From: Streptomyces montanisoli
GTDB taxonomy: Bacteria > Actinomycetota > Actinomycetes > Streptomycetales > Streptomycetaceae
DNA length: 64,000 bases
Assembly (NCBI RefSeq): GCF_017813245.1
Contig: NZ_JAGIQL010000013.1
Location: forward strand, 1-64,000
Direction of reading: 5' to 3'
Shown: piece after piece, positions 56,481 through 64,000 of the stretch
How the letters are laid out: the number at the start of each line of letters is the position of its first letter
Position numbering within the stretch: position 1 is the first letter of the stretch
Program-made: the position numbers and the translations under genes
Notes under the pieces: generated by a model
The model's input: only the letters and a program-made list of their open reading frames with translations
What the model was told of the DNA's origin: nothing
Database searches by the model: none

Positions 56481-57707
56481 GTGAGACAGCTAACGCAGCG
56501 GGCCGCAGCCCGCGCCGCCATCCTGGCACTCGCCTCGGCCGCCCTCCTCGCGGGCCTCACGGGGTGCGACGGCGGGCACACCGACAGTGCGGGCAAGGAC
56601 CAGGCGCCGGGCGCGGCCTCCGCCGACTCGATCCGTGTCACCCCACGCGACGGCGCCAAGGACGTGGGCCGCTTCGACCGCATCCGCGTCACCGTCCCCG
56701 AGGGGCGGCTCGAACGCGTCACCGTCCAGCAGATCGAGGCCGCCGACCCGGTCGACCTGCCCGGCCAGGTCTCGGCCGACGGGCGCAGCTGGACGCCGCT
56801 GCCCGGCGCGCACCCGGCGCTCGCGGCCAAGTACGGCGTCGACGCCGTCACCGTCGACGACAGCGGCAGGCGCGCCGCCCGGCACACCACGTTCACCACC
56901 ACCGTGCCCGCCCACCGCTTCATCGGGTACTTCACGCCGGAGAACCGTGCCACCGTCGGCACCGGCATGATCGTCTCCATCGACTTCAACCGGCGGATCA
57001 AGGACCGGGCGGCCGTGCAGCGCGCCATCTCCGTCACCTCGGACCCGGCGGTCGACATCGCAGGCCACTGGTTCGGCGACCGGCGCCTCGACTTCAGGCC
57101 GCGCTCGTACTGGAAGCCGGGCACCAAGGTCACGCTCGGCCTGCACCTGCGGGACGTCCAGGCGGCGCCCGGCGTGTACGGGACCCAGCAGAAGACGGTC
57201 GCCTTCACGATCGGCCGCTCCCAGGTCTCCACGGTCGACGCGGCGGCGCACACCATGAAGGTGCGCGGCGAGGGCGGCAGGCTGCTCGCCACGCTCCCCG
57301 TCACGACCGGCGCACCGGACAGGACGACGTACAACGGCGAGATGGTCATCTCGCAGATGTACGACGTGACCCGCATGAACGGTTCCACCGTCGGCTTCGG
57401 CGGCGAGTACGACATCAAGGACGTGCCGCACGCGATGCGGCTGACCCGGTCGGGCACGTTCATCCACGGCAACTACTGGGCGTCTGCCGACACGTTCGGA
57501 TCGCGCAACACCAGCCACGGCTGCATCGGCCTGCGGGACGTCAAGGGCGGCAGCTCCTCCACACCCGCGGGGTGGTTCTTCGACAGCTCGCTCATCGGCG
57601 ACGTGGTGAAGGTCGTCAACTCCGACGACCGCACGGTGGCGCCCGACAACGGGCTCAGCGGCTGGAACATGGACTGGGCCGCGTGGCGGAAGGGTTCGGC
57701 CCGGTGA
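56481..57707 (+). CDS. L,D-transpeptidase lipoprotein 1
   Basis: Forms 3-3 cross-links in peptidoglycan or attaches proteins to it, outside the membrane. 408 residues. The signal ends in the lipobox LTGC (about residue 28). Two Ig-like domains (about 45-250) precede the YkuD catalytic domain, with HGNYWA and SHGCIGL carrying the nucleophilic Cys. The pattern RSQVSTVDAAAHTMKV leads into the catalytic domain, as in Ldt Mt2-like enzymes. GTG 56481 is used, though its ribosome site is weak. It is divergent from glgX. It has a close paralogue 180 bp downstream. Confidence 0.93.
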   Translation: MRQLTQRAAARAAILALASAALLAGLTGCDGGHTDSAGKDQAPGAASADSIRVTPRDGAKDVGRFDRIRVTVPEGRLERVTVQQIEAADPVDLPGQVSADGRSWTPLPGAHPALAAKYGVDAVTVDDSGRRAARHTTFTTTVPAHRFIGYFTPENRATVGTGMIVSIDFNRRIKDRAAVQRAISVTSDPAVDIAGHWFGDRRLDFRPRSYWKPGTKVTLGLHLRDVQAAPGVYGTQQKTVAFTIGRSQVSTVDAAAHTMKVRGEGGRLLATLPVTTGAPDRTTYNGEMVISQMYDVTRMNGSTVGFGGEYDIKDVPHAMRLTRSGTFIHGNYWASADTFGSRNTSHGCIGLRDVKGGSSSTPAGWFFDSSLIGDVVKVVNSDDRTVAPDNGLSGWNMDWAAWRKGSAR

Positions 57708-57886
57708 GCGGAGGGAAGACCTCCCCGACGGCGTGACGCCCGGCCGCCCGTGGTTGGGACCGAACGGTGACACTCGTGTGAACGTCGCGCGTCCTTCGGT
57801 GTGATTATCTAACGCCATCGCGTGCGCTGGTCACGCGGGGTTGCGGGCCGTGGCGGTGCCAGGCCGTGCGAGGGGAGACGACCGAC

Positions 57887-59158
57887 GTGAGGCAGCCACT
57901 CATACCGCTGGGACGGCGGACGGGTGAACGGAAGGGGACCGCGCGCCCCCGTGGCAGGGCGGGCACCGGGCTGCTCGCGCTCATCCTGGGCGCGCTGCTG
58001 TTCGCCGTCGCGGCGTGCGGCGGCTCGAGCGGTGGCAAGAGCGACGACGGCAAGGCGCAGGCGGGCAGCACGGCGGCCAAGGCCGCGGACGACGTGTCGC
58101 AGGCCGTCGTCAAGGTCACGCCGGACGACGGCGCCAAGTCGGTGGCCACGACGGGCGCGTTGCGGGTCAGCGTCGCCAAGGGCACGCTGACGTCCGTCAC
58201 CGTGAAGGACGACCAGGGCGCGGCGGTCGACGGCAAGATCTCCGCGGACGGCGCCGGCTGGCAGCCGCTGCAGCACCTCGCGTCCTCCACCGAGTACAAG
58301 GTGCACGTCACGGCGAAGGACGCCAAGGGCCGCGTCTCCGCGAAGGACACCACGTTCGCCACGCTGACCCCGAAGAACACCTTCATCGGCTACTACAAGC
58401 CGGAGAACGGCGCCACGGTCGGCGTCGGCATGCCCGTCTCGCTCAACTTCACGCGCGGCATCACGGACCCGGCCGCCGTGGAGAAGGCGATCACGGTGAC
58501 GGCGGACCCGGCGGTGCCCGTCGAGGGGCACTGGTTCGGCAACGACCGGCTCGACTTCCGTCCGGAGAAGTACTGGACGCCCGGCACGAAGGTGACCGTC
58601 AAGCTGAACCTCGACGGCGTCGAGGGCAGGCCCGGCGTGTACGGCACGCAGTCGAAGACGGTGAAGTTCACCGTCGGCCGCAGCCAGGTCTCCACCGTCG
58701 ACGCGGACGCCCACACCATGAAGGTCGTGCGCGACGGCAAGCAGATCCGCCAGATCCCGATCAGCGCGGGCGGCCCCGGCCACACCACGTGGGAGGGGCA
58801 GATGGTCATCAGCGAGAAGGACCCGGTGACCCGCATGAACAGCCAGACCGTCGGCCTCGGCGGCGAGTACGACATCCCGGACGTGCCGCACGCGATGCGG
58901 CTGACGCAGTCGGGCACGTTCATCCACGGCAACTACTGGGCGTCCACCGGCATCTTCGGCTCGTCCAACACCAGCCATGGCTGCGTCGGCCTGCACGACG
59001 AGCGCGGCGGCGGCGACAACGGCACCCCGGCGGCGTGGTTCTACAACCACTCCCTGATCGGCGACATCGTGGTCGTGAAGAACTCGCACGACAAGACGGT
59101 CGCGCCGGACAACGGCCTCAACGGCTGGAACATGTCCTGGGCGGACTGGAAGAACTGA
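57887..59158 (+). CDS. L,D-transpeptidase lipoprotein 2
   Basis: 423 residues, same architecture as its upstream paralogue: lipobox VAAC (about residue 43), a Gly/Ser/Lys/Ala linker, two Ig-like domains and a YkuD domain with HGNYWA and SHGCVGL. The shared stretches (DVPHAMRLT.SGTFIHGNYW, GWNM.WA.W at the end) show tandem duplication followed by divergence. GTG 57887 follows AGGGGAG by 9 bp. It has a strong terminator after it. It probably makes 3-3 cross-links at a different site or growth stage from paralogue 1, though this is inference. Confidence 0.94.
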   Translation: MRQPLIPLGRRTGERKGTARPRGRAGTGLLALILGALLFAVAACGGSSGGKSDDGKAQAGSTAAKAADDVSQAVVKVTPDDGAKSVATTGALRVSVAKGTLTSVTVKDDQGAAVDGKISADGAGWQPLQHLASSTEYKVHVTAKDAKGRVSAKDTTFATLTPKNTFIGYYKPENGATVGVGMPVSLNFTRGITDPAAVEKAITVTADPAVPVEGHWFGNDRLDFRPEKYWTPGTKVTVKLNLDGVEGRPGVYGTQSKTVKFTVGRSQVSTVDADAHTMKVVRDGKQIRQIPISAGGPGHTTWEGQMVISEKDPVTRMNSQTVGLGGEYDIPDVPHAMRLTQSGTFIHGNYWASTGIFGSSNTSHGCVGLHDERGGGDNGTPAAWFYNHSLIGDIVVVKNSHDKTVAPDNGLNGWNMSWADWKN

Positions 59159-59171
59159 CGCCGAGACACAG

Positions 59172-59206
59172 GGGCCCGGCGCGCTGTGAACCGGCGCGCC
59201 GGGCCC
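59172..59206 (+). terminator. Terminator after L,D-transpeptidase 2
   Basis: A perfect 13-bp stem (59172-59184 with 59194-59206) is extended by GACAC/GTGTC outside. Confidence 0.85.
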
Positions 59207-59236
59207 GGTGTCGTTAGCGGGCGTTAACCTGCCTGC

Positions 59237-60007
59237 ATGGCAACCGTATCCCTCGAAGTGTCCGGCGGCGTCGGTACGATCCGGCTCGACCGCCCCCCGA
59301 TGAACGCGCTCGACGTCTCCATGCAGGACCTGCTCCGCGACCTCGCGCAGGAGGCCGGCGACCGCGACGACGTGCGCGCGGTCATCCTGTACGGCGGCGG
59401 CAAGTCCTTCGCGGCGGGCGCCGACATCAAGGAAATGCGCGACATGGACCACGCGGCGATGGTCGTGCGCTCCCGCGCGCTCCAGGAGGCGTTCACCGCG
59501 GTGGCGCGCATCCCCAAGCCCGTCGTCGCCGCCGTCACCGGCTACGCGCTCGGCGGCGGCTGCGAGCTGACGCTCTGCGCCGACTACCGCATCGCCGCCG
59601 ACGACGCCAAGCTCGGCCAGCCGGAGATCCTGCTCGGCCTCATCCCGGGCGCCGGCGGCACCCAGCGCCTCGCGCGCCTCGTCGGCCCCTCACGGGCGAA
59701 GGACCTCATCTTCACGGGGCGCCAGGTCAAGGCCGAAGAGGCGCTCGCGATCGGGCTCGTCGACCGGGTGGTCCCCGCGGCCGACGTCTACACCGAGGCG
59801 CAGAAGTGGGCCGAGCGGCTGGCGAAGGGCCCCGCGCTCGCCCTTCGCGCGGCGAAGGAGGCGGTGGACGCGGGTCTCGAGACGGACATCGAGTCGGGCC
59901 TCGCGATCGAACGCACCTGGTTCGCCGGACTGTTCGCGACGGAGGACCGGGAGCGCGGCATGCGCTCGTTCGTGGAGGAAGGGCCCGGCAAGGCGCAGTT
60001 CCTCTGA
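59237..60007 (+). CDS. Enoyl-CoA hydratase/isomerase family protein
   Basis: 256 residues, crotonase fold. It presumably hydrates or isomerises an enoyl-CoA in fatty-acid or branched-chain degradation. The oxyanion-hole segment FAAGADIKEM and GYALGGGCELTLCADYRIAA hold the acyl-CoA site. The glutamate of GQPEILLGLIPGAGGTQRL is at the catalytic position. It is a stand-alone hydratase rather than a fused FadB. ATG 59237 is used. No other beta-oxidation gene adjoins, so the exact substrate is open. Confidence 0.93.
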   Translation: MATVSLEVSGGVGTIRLDRPPMNALDVSMQDLLRDLAQEAGDRDDVRAVILYGGGKSFAAGADIKEMRDMDHAAMVVRSRALQEAFTAVARIPKPVVAAVTGYALGGGCELTLCADYRIAADDAKLGQPEILLGLIPGAGGTQRLARLVGPSRAKDLIFTGRQVKAEEALAIGLVDRVVPAADVYTEAQKWAERLAKGPALALRAAKEAVDAGLETDIESGLAIERTWFAGLFATEDRERGMRSFVEEGPGKAQFL

Positions 60008-60056
60008 CTGCCCCCCGACGACGGCTCTCCGAGGGCGCTTTGCGCGCGTCGTTTTC

Positions 60057-60100
60057 CGAGGCCCCGCACCGGCTCGCACCACCTGCCGGGCGGGGCCTCG
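60057..60100 (+). terminator. Terminator after the enoyl-CoA hydratase gene
   Basis: CGAGGCCCCGC (60057-60067) pairs perfectly with GCGGGGCCTCG (60090-60100), 50 bp after the stop. Confidence 0.75.
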
Positions 60101-60292
60101 CCGTCTTAAACGGAACTTAAGCCGATGGCCCGATCGGGTGGTTCCATTGCACGAAACGACGACTAAGCCCAGGTCAGCTGGGATGTCGGGGCTGACAGCC
60201 TGCCTTTGGCATATGCCGATGCAATTGCACGGAATCTCGTATTCCGGGGGTGGAATCCCGCGGAACGCCCCCACGGCGCCCCGCGGACGGCC

Positions 60293-60808
60293 ATGATGGA
60301 GGGCATGGCGAGTCTGGAGAAAGTGGAGCAGCCACGACGGCTCGGCGGCGCGGTCGCCGTGCGGCCGGCGCCCGCCGTCGAGGACGAACACGCGCTCAGG
60401 GCGCTCGACCTGTTCGGCAATCCGGCGGAGGAGGAGGTGCGCCTCGCCTCCCTGCCCGAGTCCGCCGCCGTCGCACGCCGCATCACCCACGCGGTCGTGC
60501 GGCGCCACTGGTCGCTCTCCCCGCAGCTGGCCGAGCACGCCGTGCTGCTCGTCTCCGAACTCGTCGGCAACGCCGTGCAGCACGCGGGTGCCCGGGTGTT
60601 CGGCCTGCGGATGCTGCGCCGCAGAGGGTGGATCAGGATCGAGGTGCGCGATCCCTCGCGCGGCCTGCCCTGCCTGATGCCCGTGCAGCCGATGGACGCG
60701 GGCGGCCGCGGCCTCTTCCTCGTCGACAAGCTGGCCGACCGCTGGGGCGTGGACCTGCTGCCCCGAGGCAAGAGCACCTGGTTCGAGATGCGCCTCCAGG
60801 ACCGCTGA
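60293..60808 (+). CDS. ATP-binding GHKL (RsbW-like) regulatory protein
   Basis: About 171 residues. After a 45-residue N-tail, the HATPase_c_2 fold appears: SLPESAAVARRITHAVV, the N box VLLVSELVGNAVQHAG, RIEVRDPSRGLP in the G1 position, and GGRGLFLVDKLADRWGVD. Streptomyces encodes dozens of such anti-sigma-factor-like kinases, often linked to development or stress. No sigma factor or anti-anti-sigma partner adjoins. The start is ambiguous: ATG 60293, 60296 or 60305, the last giving MASLEKVEQ with GGAGG only 2 nt upstream. Confidence 0.85.
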   Translation: MMEGMASLEKVEQPRRLGGAVAVRPAPAVEDEHALRALDLFGNPAEEEVRLASLPESAAVARRITHAVVRRHWSLSPQLAEHAVLLVSELVGNAVQHAGARVFGLRMLRRRGWIRIEVRDPSRGLPCLMPVQPMDAGGRGLFLVDKLADRWGVDLLPRGKSTWFEMRLQDR

Positions 60809-60939
60809 ACGCGCCGACCCGCCCCCTCCGAACGTGCTGACCCACCCCTCCGAACGTGTGGGCACGGCCCCGCCGAACGGGTGAGGCCGGGCCGATAATC
60901 TGGGCGCGTCAACGACCCGACCAGAATGGGGCTGAAGCA

Positions 60940-61155
60940 GTGGCGGACATCGACGAGACGCGCAAGGCGTTCGACAGGTTCGACGCGAACGGCGACGGAT
61001 TCATCACCGCGGCGGAGTACAAGAGCCTCATGGCGCAGCTCGGCGACCACCACGTCACCGAGTCCATCGCCCAGACGGTCATCAACGCCCACGACGCCAA
61101 CGGCGACGGGCTGCTCAGCTTCGAGGAGTTCCTCGCCTCACGCAAGGACGGCTGA
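60940..61155 (+). CDS. Small EF-hand calcium-binding protein
   Basis: 71 residues made almost wholly of two EF-hands. Loop 1 is DANGDGFITAAE (about 16-27) and loop 2 is DANGDGLLSFEE (about 52-63). Both have Asp-x-Asn/Asp-Gly ligands and a terminal Glu, so both should bind Ca2+. The protein is soluble and cytoplasmic, calmodulin-like. GTG 60940 (VADIDETRKAF) is chosen; longer frames upstream are not protein-like. Streptomyces has several such proteins linked by others to aerial growth; the target here is unknown. Confidence 0.92.
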   Translation: MADIDETRKAFDRFDANGDGFITAAEYKSLMAQLGDHHVTESIAQTVINAHDANGDGLLSFEEFLASRKDG

Positions 61156-61266
61156 CCTCGACCGCATCCGGCGCCCGGCGCCGGCGCGCGCCACCGCGCC
61201 GGATGCCGGTCCGCCGGATGGCGTGCTCGCGCTGCGCCACGGACCGGGCGCGGAGATGATCGGCCG

Positions 61267-62244
61267 GTGAGCCTTCCGGGACCCTCAGCAGACGCGGCCC
61301 TGCCCGACGAGCGCCGGGGCGCCACCCGTACGGCGTGGCTCGCCGCACCCGGCATCGTGGCAGCGGCGCTCATCGCCCTGCTCGGCGTCGCGGCCGCCAC
61401 CCACGGCACGGGCGAACTGCCCGTCCACGCGGCCGGCACGACGACGCTGCTGCGCGCGATCGTCTTCGCCGCGCTCGCCGTCCACCTCGGCGAACTCGCC
61501 GGCGCGCGCTTCGCACGCGCCCCCTCACGCGCGGACCGGCCGCGGCCCGCGCCGCGCCCCCTGTCCGCCGTCGCCTCGCTGGCGGGCGCCGGCGCCTGTG
61601 CGGGCCAACTCCTGCTGCTGTGCGGCGTCAGCGGCCTGAACGCCGCATCCGCGTACAGCACCGTCCAGGGGCGGCTCCTGCTCGTCATGGCCAACGGCTT
61701 CCTGCTCGCGGCCGGATGCGCCGCCCTCGGCCGCCCCGGCTGGGCGCTCGCACCGCTCGCCGCCGTCGTCGGCGCCGAGGCCCTGCGCGCCCACCCCGAG
61801 CAGTCGACGCCCCTCATCGGCGCGGCCCTCACCGTCGTGCACCTCACCGCCGCCTCCCTGTGGACGGGCGGCCTGTTCCACGTCCTGCGCGTCCTGTGCG
61901 GCGCACGCGGCGACCGCCCGTACGCGAACGCCGTCCTGTCCCGCTACGCCAGGCGGGCCGGCTGGCTTCCGGTCGCGCTCGCCGCGACGGGCACCGCGTC
62001 CGCGCTGCGCAAGATGCCGTTCGACGTGGCACTCACCAGCGCGTACGGGAGGGTACTGCTGGTCAAACTGGCGCTCGTGGGCGCCGCGAGCGCCCTCGCG
62101 CTCGGCGCGCGCCGGCGGCTGCGGCGCACCGGCACGGCCGGCCGGGAGGCGTATCTGGAGGTCACCGTCCTCGCCGTCGTCGTCCTCGTCTCCGCCGTCC
62201 TGACCGTCGTCCCCAACCCGAGCTGGCACGCTCTCGCGCGTTGA
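61267..62244 (+). CDS. CopD-domain integral membrane protein
   Basis: 325 residues with eight or so hydrophobic helices. The C-terminal half carries the CopD pattern: LTVVHLTAASLWTGGLFHVL, SRYARRAGWLPVALAATGTA, SAYGRVLLVKLALVGAAS and the final VTVLAVVVLVSAVLTVVP. His and Trp residues in the HLTAASLWTGG helix are the usual metal-site candidates. A copper-related role is inferred from the family. No CopC or YcnI gene is visible here. GTG 61267 is used. It lies 111 bp after the EF-hand gene. Confidence 0.85.
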   Translation: MSLPGPSADAALPDERRGATRTAWLAAPGIVAAALIALLGVAAATHGTGELPVHAAGTTTLLRAIVFAALAVHLGELAGARFARAPSRADRPRPAPRPLSAVASLAGAGACAGQLLLLCGVSGLNAASAYSTVQGRLLLVMANGFLLAAGCAALGRPGWALAPLAAVVGAEALRAHPEQSTPLIGAALTVVHLTAASLWTGGLFHVLRVLCGARGDRPYANAVLSRYARRAGWLPVALAATGTASALRKMPFDVALTSAYGRVLLVKLALVGAASALALGARRRLRRTGTAGREAYLEVTVLAVVVLVSAVLTVVPNPSWHALAR

Positions 62245-62404
62245 TAGCACAACAGTCGCGCATGTCACACCCCTCACGCCCGACTTTGTCGTCGCTTTGC
62301 CCGCGTCCGGGAACTGCCGGGCGGCCGGCCACGTCCAACGTGATGTCGGAGTTTGTGGCAACACGTTTCGTGACAACACGCGTGGTGTGAGCGGGAGCTG
62401 AGGT

Positions 62405-63406
62405 ATGGGCGTGGGTATAGGCCGCCGCAGGAGCAGCATCGGAATGGCGCTGCTGACCGGTGCCGTCCTGGTCGGAGTGAGCGCGTGCGGAGGCAACGCG
62501 GACGCGAAGACCTCGGCCTCCGACAACAAGGCGGGGTCGGCGAGCAGCGCGAAGGCGTCGCCCGACGCGAAGCCGAGCCCGTCGAAGCCGACGGCGCCGC
62601 CGATGCTGCTCGACACGATCGTCCCGCGCGGCGGCACGGTGGGCGTGGCGCAGCCGATCTCGGTCGTCTTCAGCAACCCCGTCGCGAAGTCCGCGCGGGC
62701 CGACGTGGAGAAGCACCTCAAGATCACCACGTCCAAGGCGATCACCGGGGCGTGGCACTGGTTCAGCGACACGCGCGTCGACTTCAGGCCCGAGAACTAC
62801 TGGCCGAGCGGCACGAAGGTCAGCCTCAACGCCGACATGACGGGCGTGAAGAACGGCAACGGCCGCGTCGGCGTCCACGGCTACCAGCACTCCTTCACGA
62901 TCGGCGACGACGTGGAGGCCAAGGTGTCGGTCAAGGGCCACACGATGACCGTCACGAAGAACGGCGCGAAGGTCCGCACGCTGGCCATCGACGCGGGCAA
63001 CCCGAAGTTCCCGACGTGGGACGGCACCATGGCCGTGATCGACAAGGCCAAGAAGGTCCACATGACCTCGTGCAGCGTCGGCATCAGCTGCACGAAGGGG
63101 TCGCCGAACTACTACGACATCACCCTGCCGTGGGACGTGCACCTCACGACGTCCGGCACGTACATCCACTACTCGACCGGCGACCCGAACCCGGGACACG
63201 GCTACGGCTCGCACGGCTGCGTCCACCTGTCGATGGCCGACGCGAAGTGGTTCTACAACTACGTCAAGGCGGGCGACCCGGTCACCGTCACCGGTTCGCC
63301 GCGCGGCAAGGCCAAGGGCGACAACGGCTACGCCGACTACAACCTGTCATGGTCGGACTGGCTGAGCGAGAGCGGCGCCGGGCAGATCACGACCACCGTC
63401 GGCTGA
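62405..63406 (+). CDS. L,D-transpeptidase lipoprotein 3
   Basis: 333 residues. Lipobox VSAC is at about residue 28, followed by a Ser/Lys/Pro/Ala linker (35-65), one Ig-like domain (about 68-165) and a YkuD domain with GHGYGSHGCVHL carrying the catalytic Cys. It is shorter than the two paralogues upstream because it has only one Ig domain, and its catalytic loop differs (YIHYSTGDPNPGHGYGSHGC rather than HGNYWA). ATG 62405 is used. It is convergent with a DedA gene across a terminator. Different cross-linking specificity is plausible. Confidence 0.93.
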   Translation: MGVGIGRRRSSIGMALLTGAVLVGVSACGGNADAKTSASDNKAGSASSAKASPDAKPSPSKPTAPPMLLDTIVPRGGTVGVAQPISVVFSNPVAKSARADVEKHLKITTSKAITGAWHWFSDTRVDFRPENYWPSGTKVSLNADMTGVKNGNGRVGVHGYQHSFTIGDDVEAKVSVKGHTMTVTKNGAKVRTLAIDAGNPKFPTWDGTMAVIDKAKKVHMTSCSVGISCTKGSPNYYDITLPWDVHLTTSGTYIHYSTGDPNPGHGYGSHGCVHLSMADAKWFYNYVKAGDPVTVTGSPRGKAKGDNGYADYNLSWSDWLSESGAGQITTTVG

Positions 63407-63420
63407 CCTCCGGTCACCTG

Positions 63421-63455
63421 CGCCCCGGGCGCGGCCGCGCGTACGGCCCGGGGCG
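63421..63455. terminator. Terminator between L,D-transpeptidase 3 and the DedA gene
   Basis: CGCCCCGGGC (63421-63430) pairs with GCCCGGGGCG (63446-63455) between convergent stop codons. Confidence 0.7.
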
Positions 63456-63472
63456 GCGGGACGCGGGCCCGT

Positions 63473-64000
63473 TCAGTCGCCGGTCCCCGTGTCCTCCTGG
63501 CGCGCGTGCCTGCGGCGGCGCAGGTGGCGGAAGACCATGAAGGCGATCACGGCGACGGCCACCGCGGCGAGCACCAGCTCGTAGCGCTGGATCTGCGGGT
63601 AGAGCGTGTCCAGGTGCCGGCCCGCGAAGTAGCCCACCGTGGACCACGTGCCCACCCACAGCGCCGCGCCGAGCGCGTTGAACGCCAGGAAGCGCGGCCA
63701 CGGCATCAGCGTCATGCCGGCGATGATCCCGTTGGCCTGGCGCAGGCCGTCCACGAAGCGCGCGATGGTGACGATCTTGCCGCCGTGCCGCTTGAAGAAG
63801 TCCTCGGCCTTGCGCACCCGTGCCGGTGTCAGCAGCACGTACTTCCCGTAGCGGTCGACGAGCCGGTGTCCGCCGAAGCGCCCGATGGCGTAGCCGACGT
63901 TGTCCCCGAGCACCGCGGCGATTACCGCGACGGCGATCACGACCGCCATGTCGAGACGACCCGCGCCCGCGTACACGGACGCCGCGATGAGGATCGTCTC
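63473..64000 (-). CDS. DedA family membrane protein, 5' end beyond the window
   Basis: Partial. The visible 175 residues begin within the N-terminal region (ETILIAASVYAGAGRLDM), and the true start lies past 64000. DedA hallmarks are GDNVGYAIGRFGGHR, the arginine motif FVDGLRQANGIIAGMTLMPW.RF, and FNALGAALWVGTWSTVGYFAG. The C-terminus is basic (RHLRRRRHARQED). The family comprises lipid scramblase/transporter-like proteins needed for membrane homeostasis, including undecaprenyl-phosphate recycling for some members. The role of this member is not established. Confidence 0.93.
   Translation of the reverse strand, partial: ETILIAASVYAGAGRLDMAVVIAVAVIAAVLGDNVGYAIGRFGGHRLVDRYGKYVLLTPARVRKAEDFFKRHGGKIVTIARFVDGLRQANGIIAGMTLMPWPRFLAFNALGAALWVGTWSTVGYFAGRHLDTLYPQIQRYELVLAAVAVAVIAFMVFRHLRRRRHARQEDTGTGD

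Overview
The window is about 64 kb of a very GC-rich actinobacterial chromosome and is almost certainly Streptomyces. Gene density is high, third codon positions are G/C-saturated, GTG (and one TTG) starts are common, and many adjacent genes overlap by ATGA/GTGA. From memory, the gene order resembles the S. coelicolor core region around SCO5413-SCO5467 (icmA, pyk, ackA, pta, pfkA, citA-like, glgB/treS/glgE/glgP, glgX, L,D-transpeptidases). I could not run an alignment. I saw no rRNA, tRNA, IS element, prophage or CRISPR array, so this looks like core chromosome with a few accessory insertions.

Layout. 0-6 kb: a secreted GH6 cellulase-like lipoprotein, a MarR regulator, a DUF3817 membrane protein, isobutyryl-CoA mutase large subunit (icmA), a TetR regulator, and a thioredoxin-TPR protein behind a palindromic operator and a structured leader. 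6-9.6 kb: a long regulatory leader followed by a three-gene surface operon (DUF6230, DUF6114, and a Ser/Lys/Pro-rich secreted protein). 9.6-12.6 kb: an MFS transporter divergent from an aromatic ammonia-lyase homologue whose cofactor-forming triad is one residue short. 12.7-19 kb: central carbon genes pyk, pta-ackA and pfkA. 19-23 kb: a CitA/CitB-type two-component system divergent from the dicarboxylate carrier dctA.

23-30 kb is accessory: a frameshifted methyltransferase, an unknown small protein, a TetR/MFS efflux pair with twin operators, a MerR-thioredoxin operon, helR (RNA polymerase rescue, rifamycin tolerance) and a fragment that looks like TetR fused to a glycosyltransferase tail. 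30-42 kb holds the GlgE alpha-glucan system: glgE-treS (overlapping), pep2 and glgB on the minus strand, and glgP divergent on the plus strand. glgX lies further on at 54-56 kb. Together these interconvert trehalose, maltose, maltose-1-phosphate and branched glucan. 42-54 kb: a secreted alginate-lyase-family protein, a phytoene/squalene-synthase-like protein, an MFS pump, a heterodimeric ABC exporter, and a DrrAB-type ABC exporter followed by a NarL-type two-component system. 56-64 kb: three L,D-transpeptidase lipoproteins, an enoyl-CoA hydratase, a GHKL ATPase, an EF-hand protein, a CopD-domain membrane protein, and a DedA protein cut by the window end.

The best candidates for undescribed biology are the DUF6230-DUF6114 surface operon with its dyad-rich long leader, the lyase lacking a canonical MIO triad with its divergent transporter, and the cysteine-containing MerR overlapping a thioredoxin. 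All functional claims rest on reading sequence motifs by eye.
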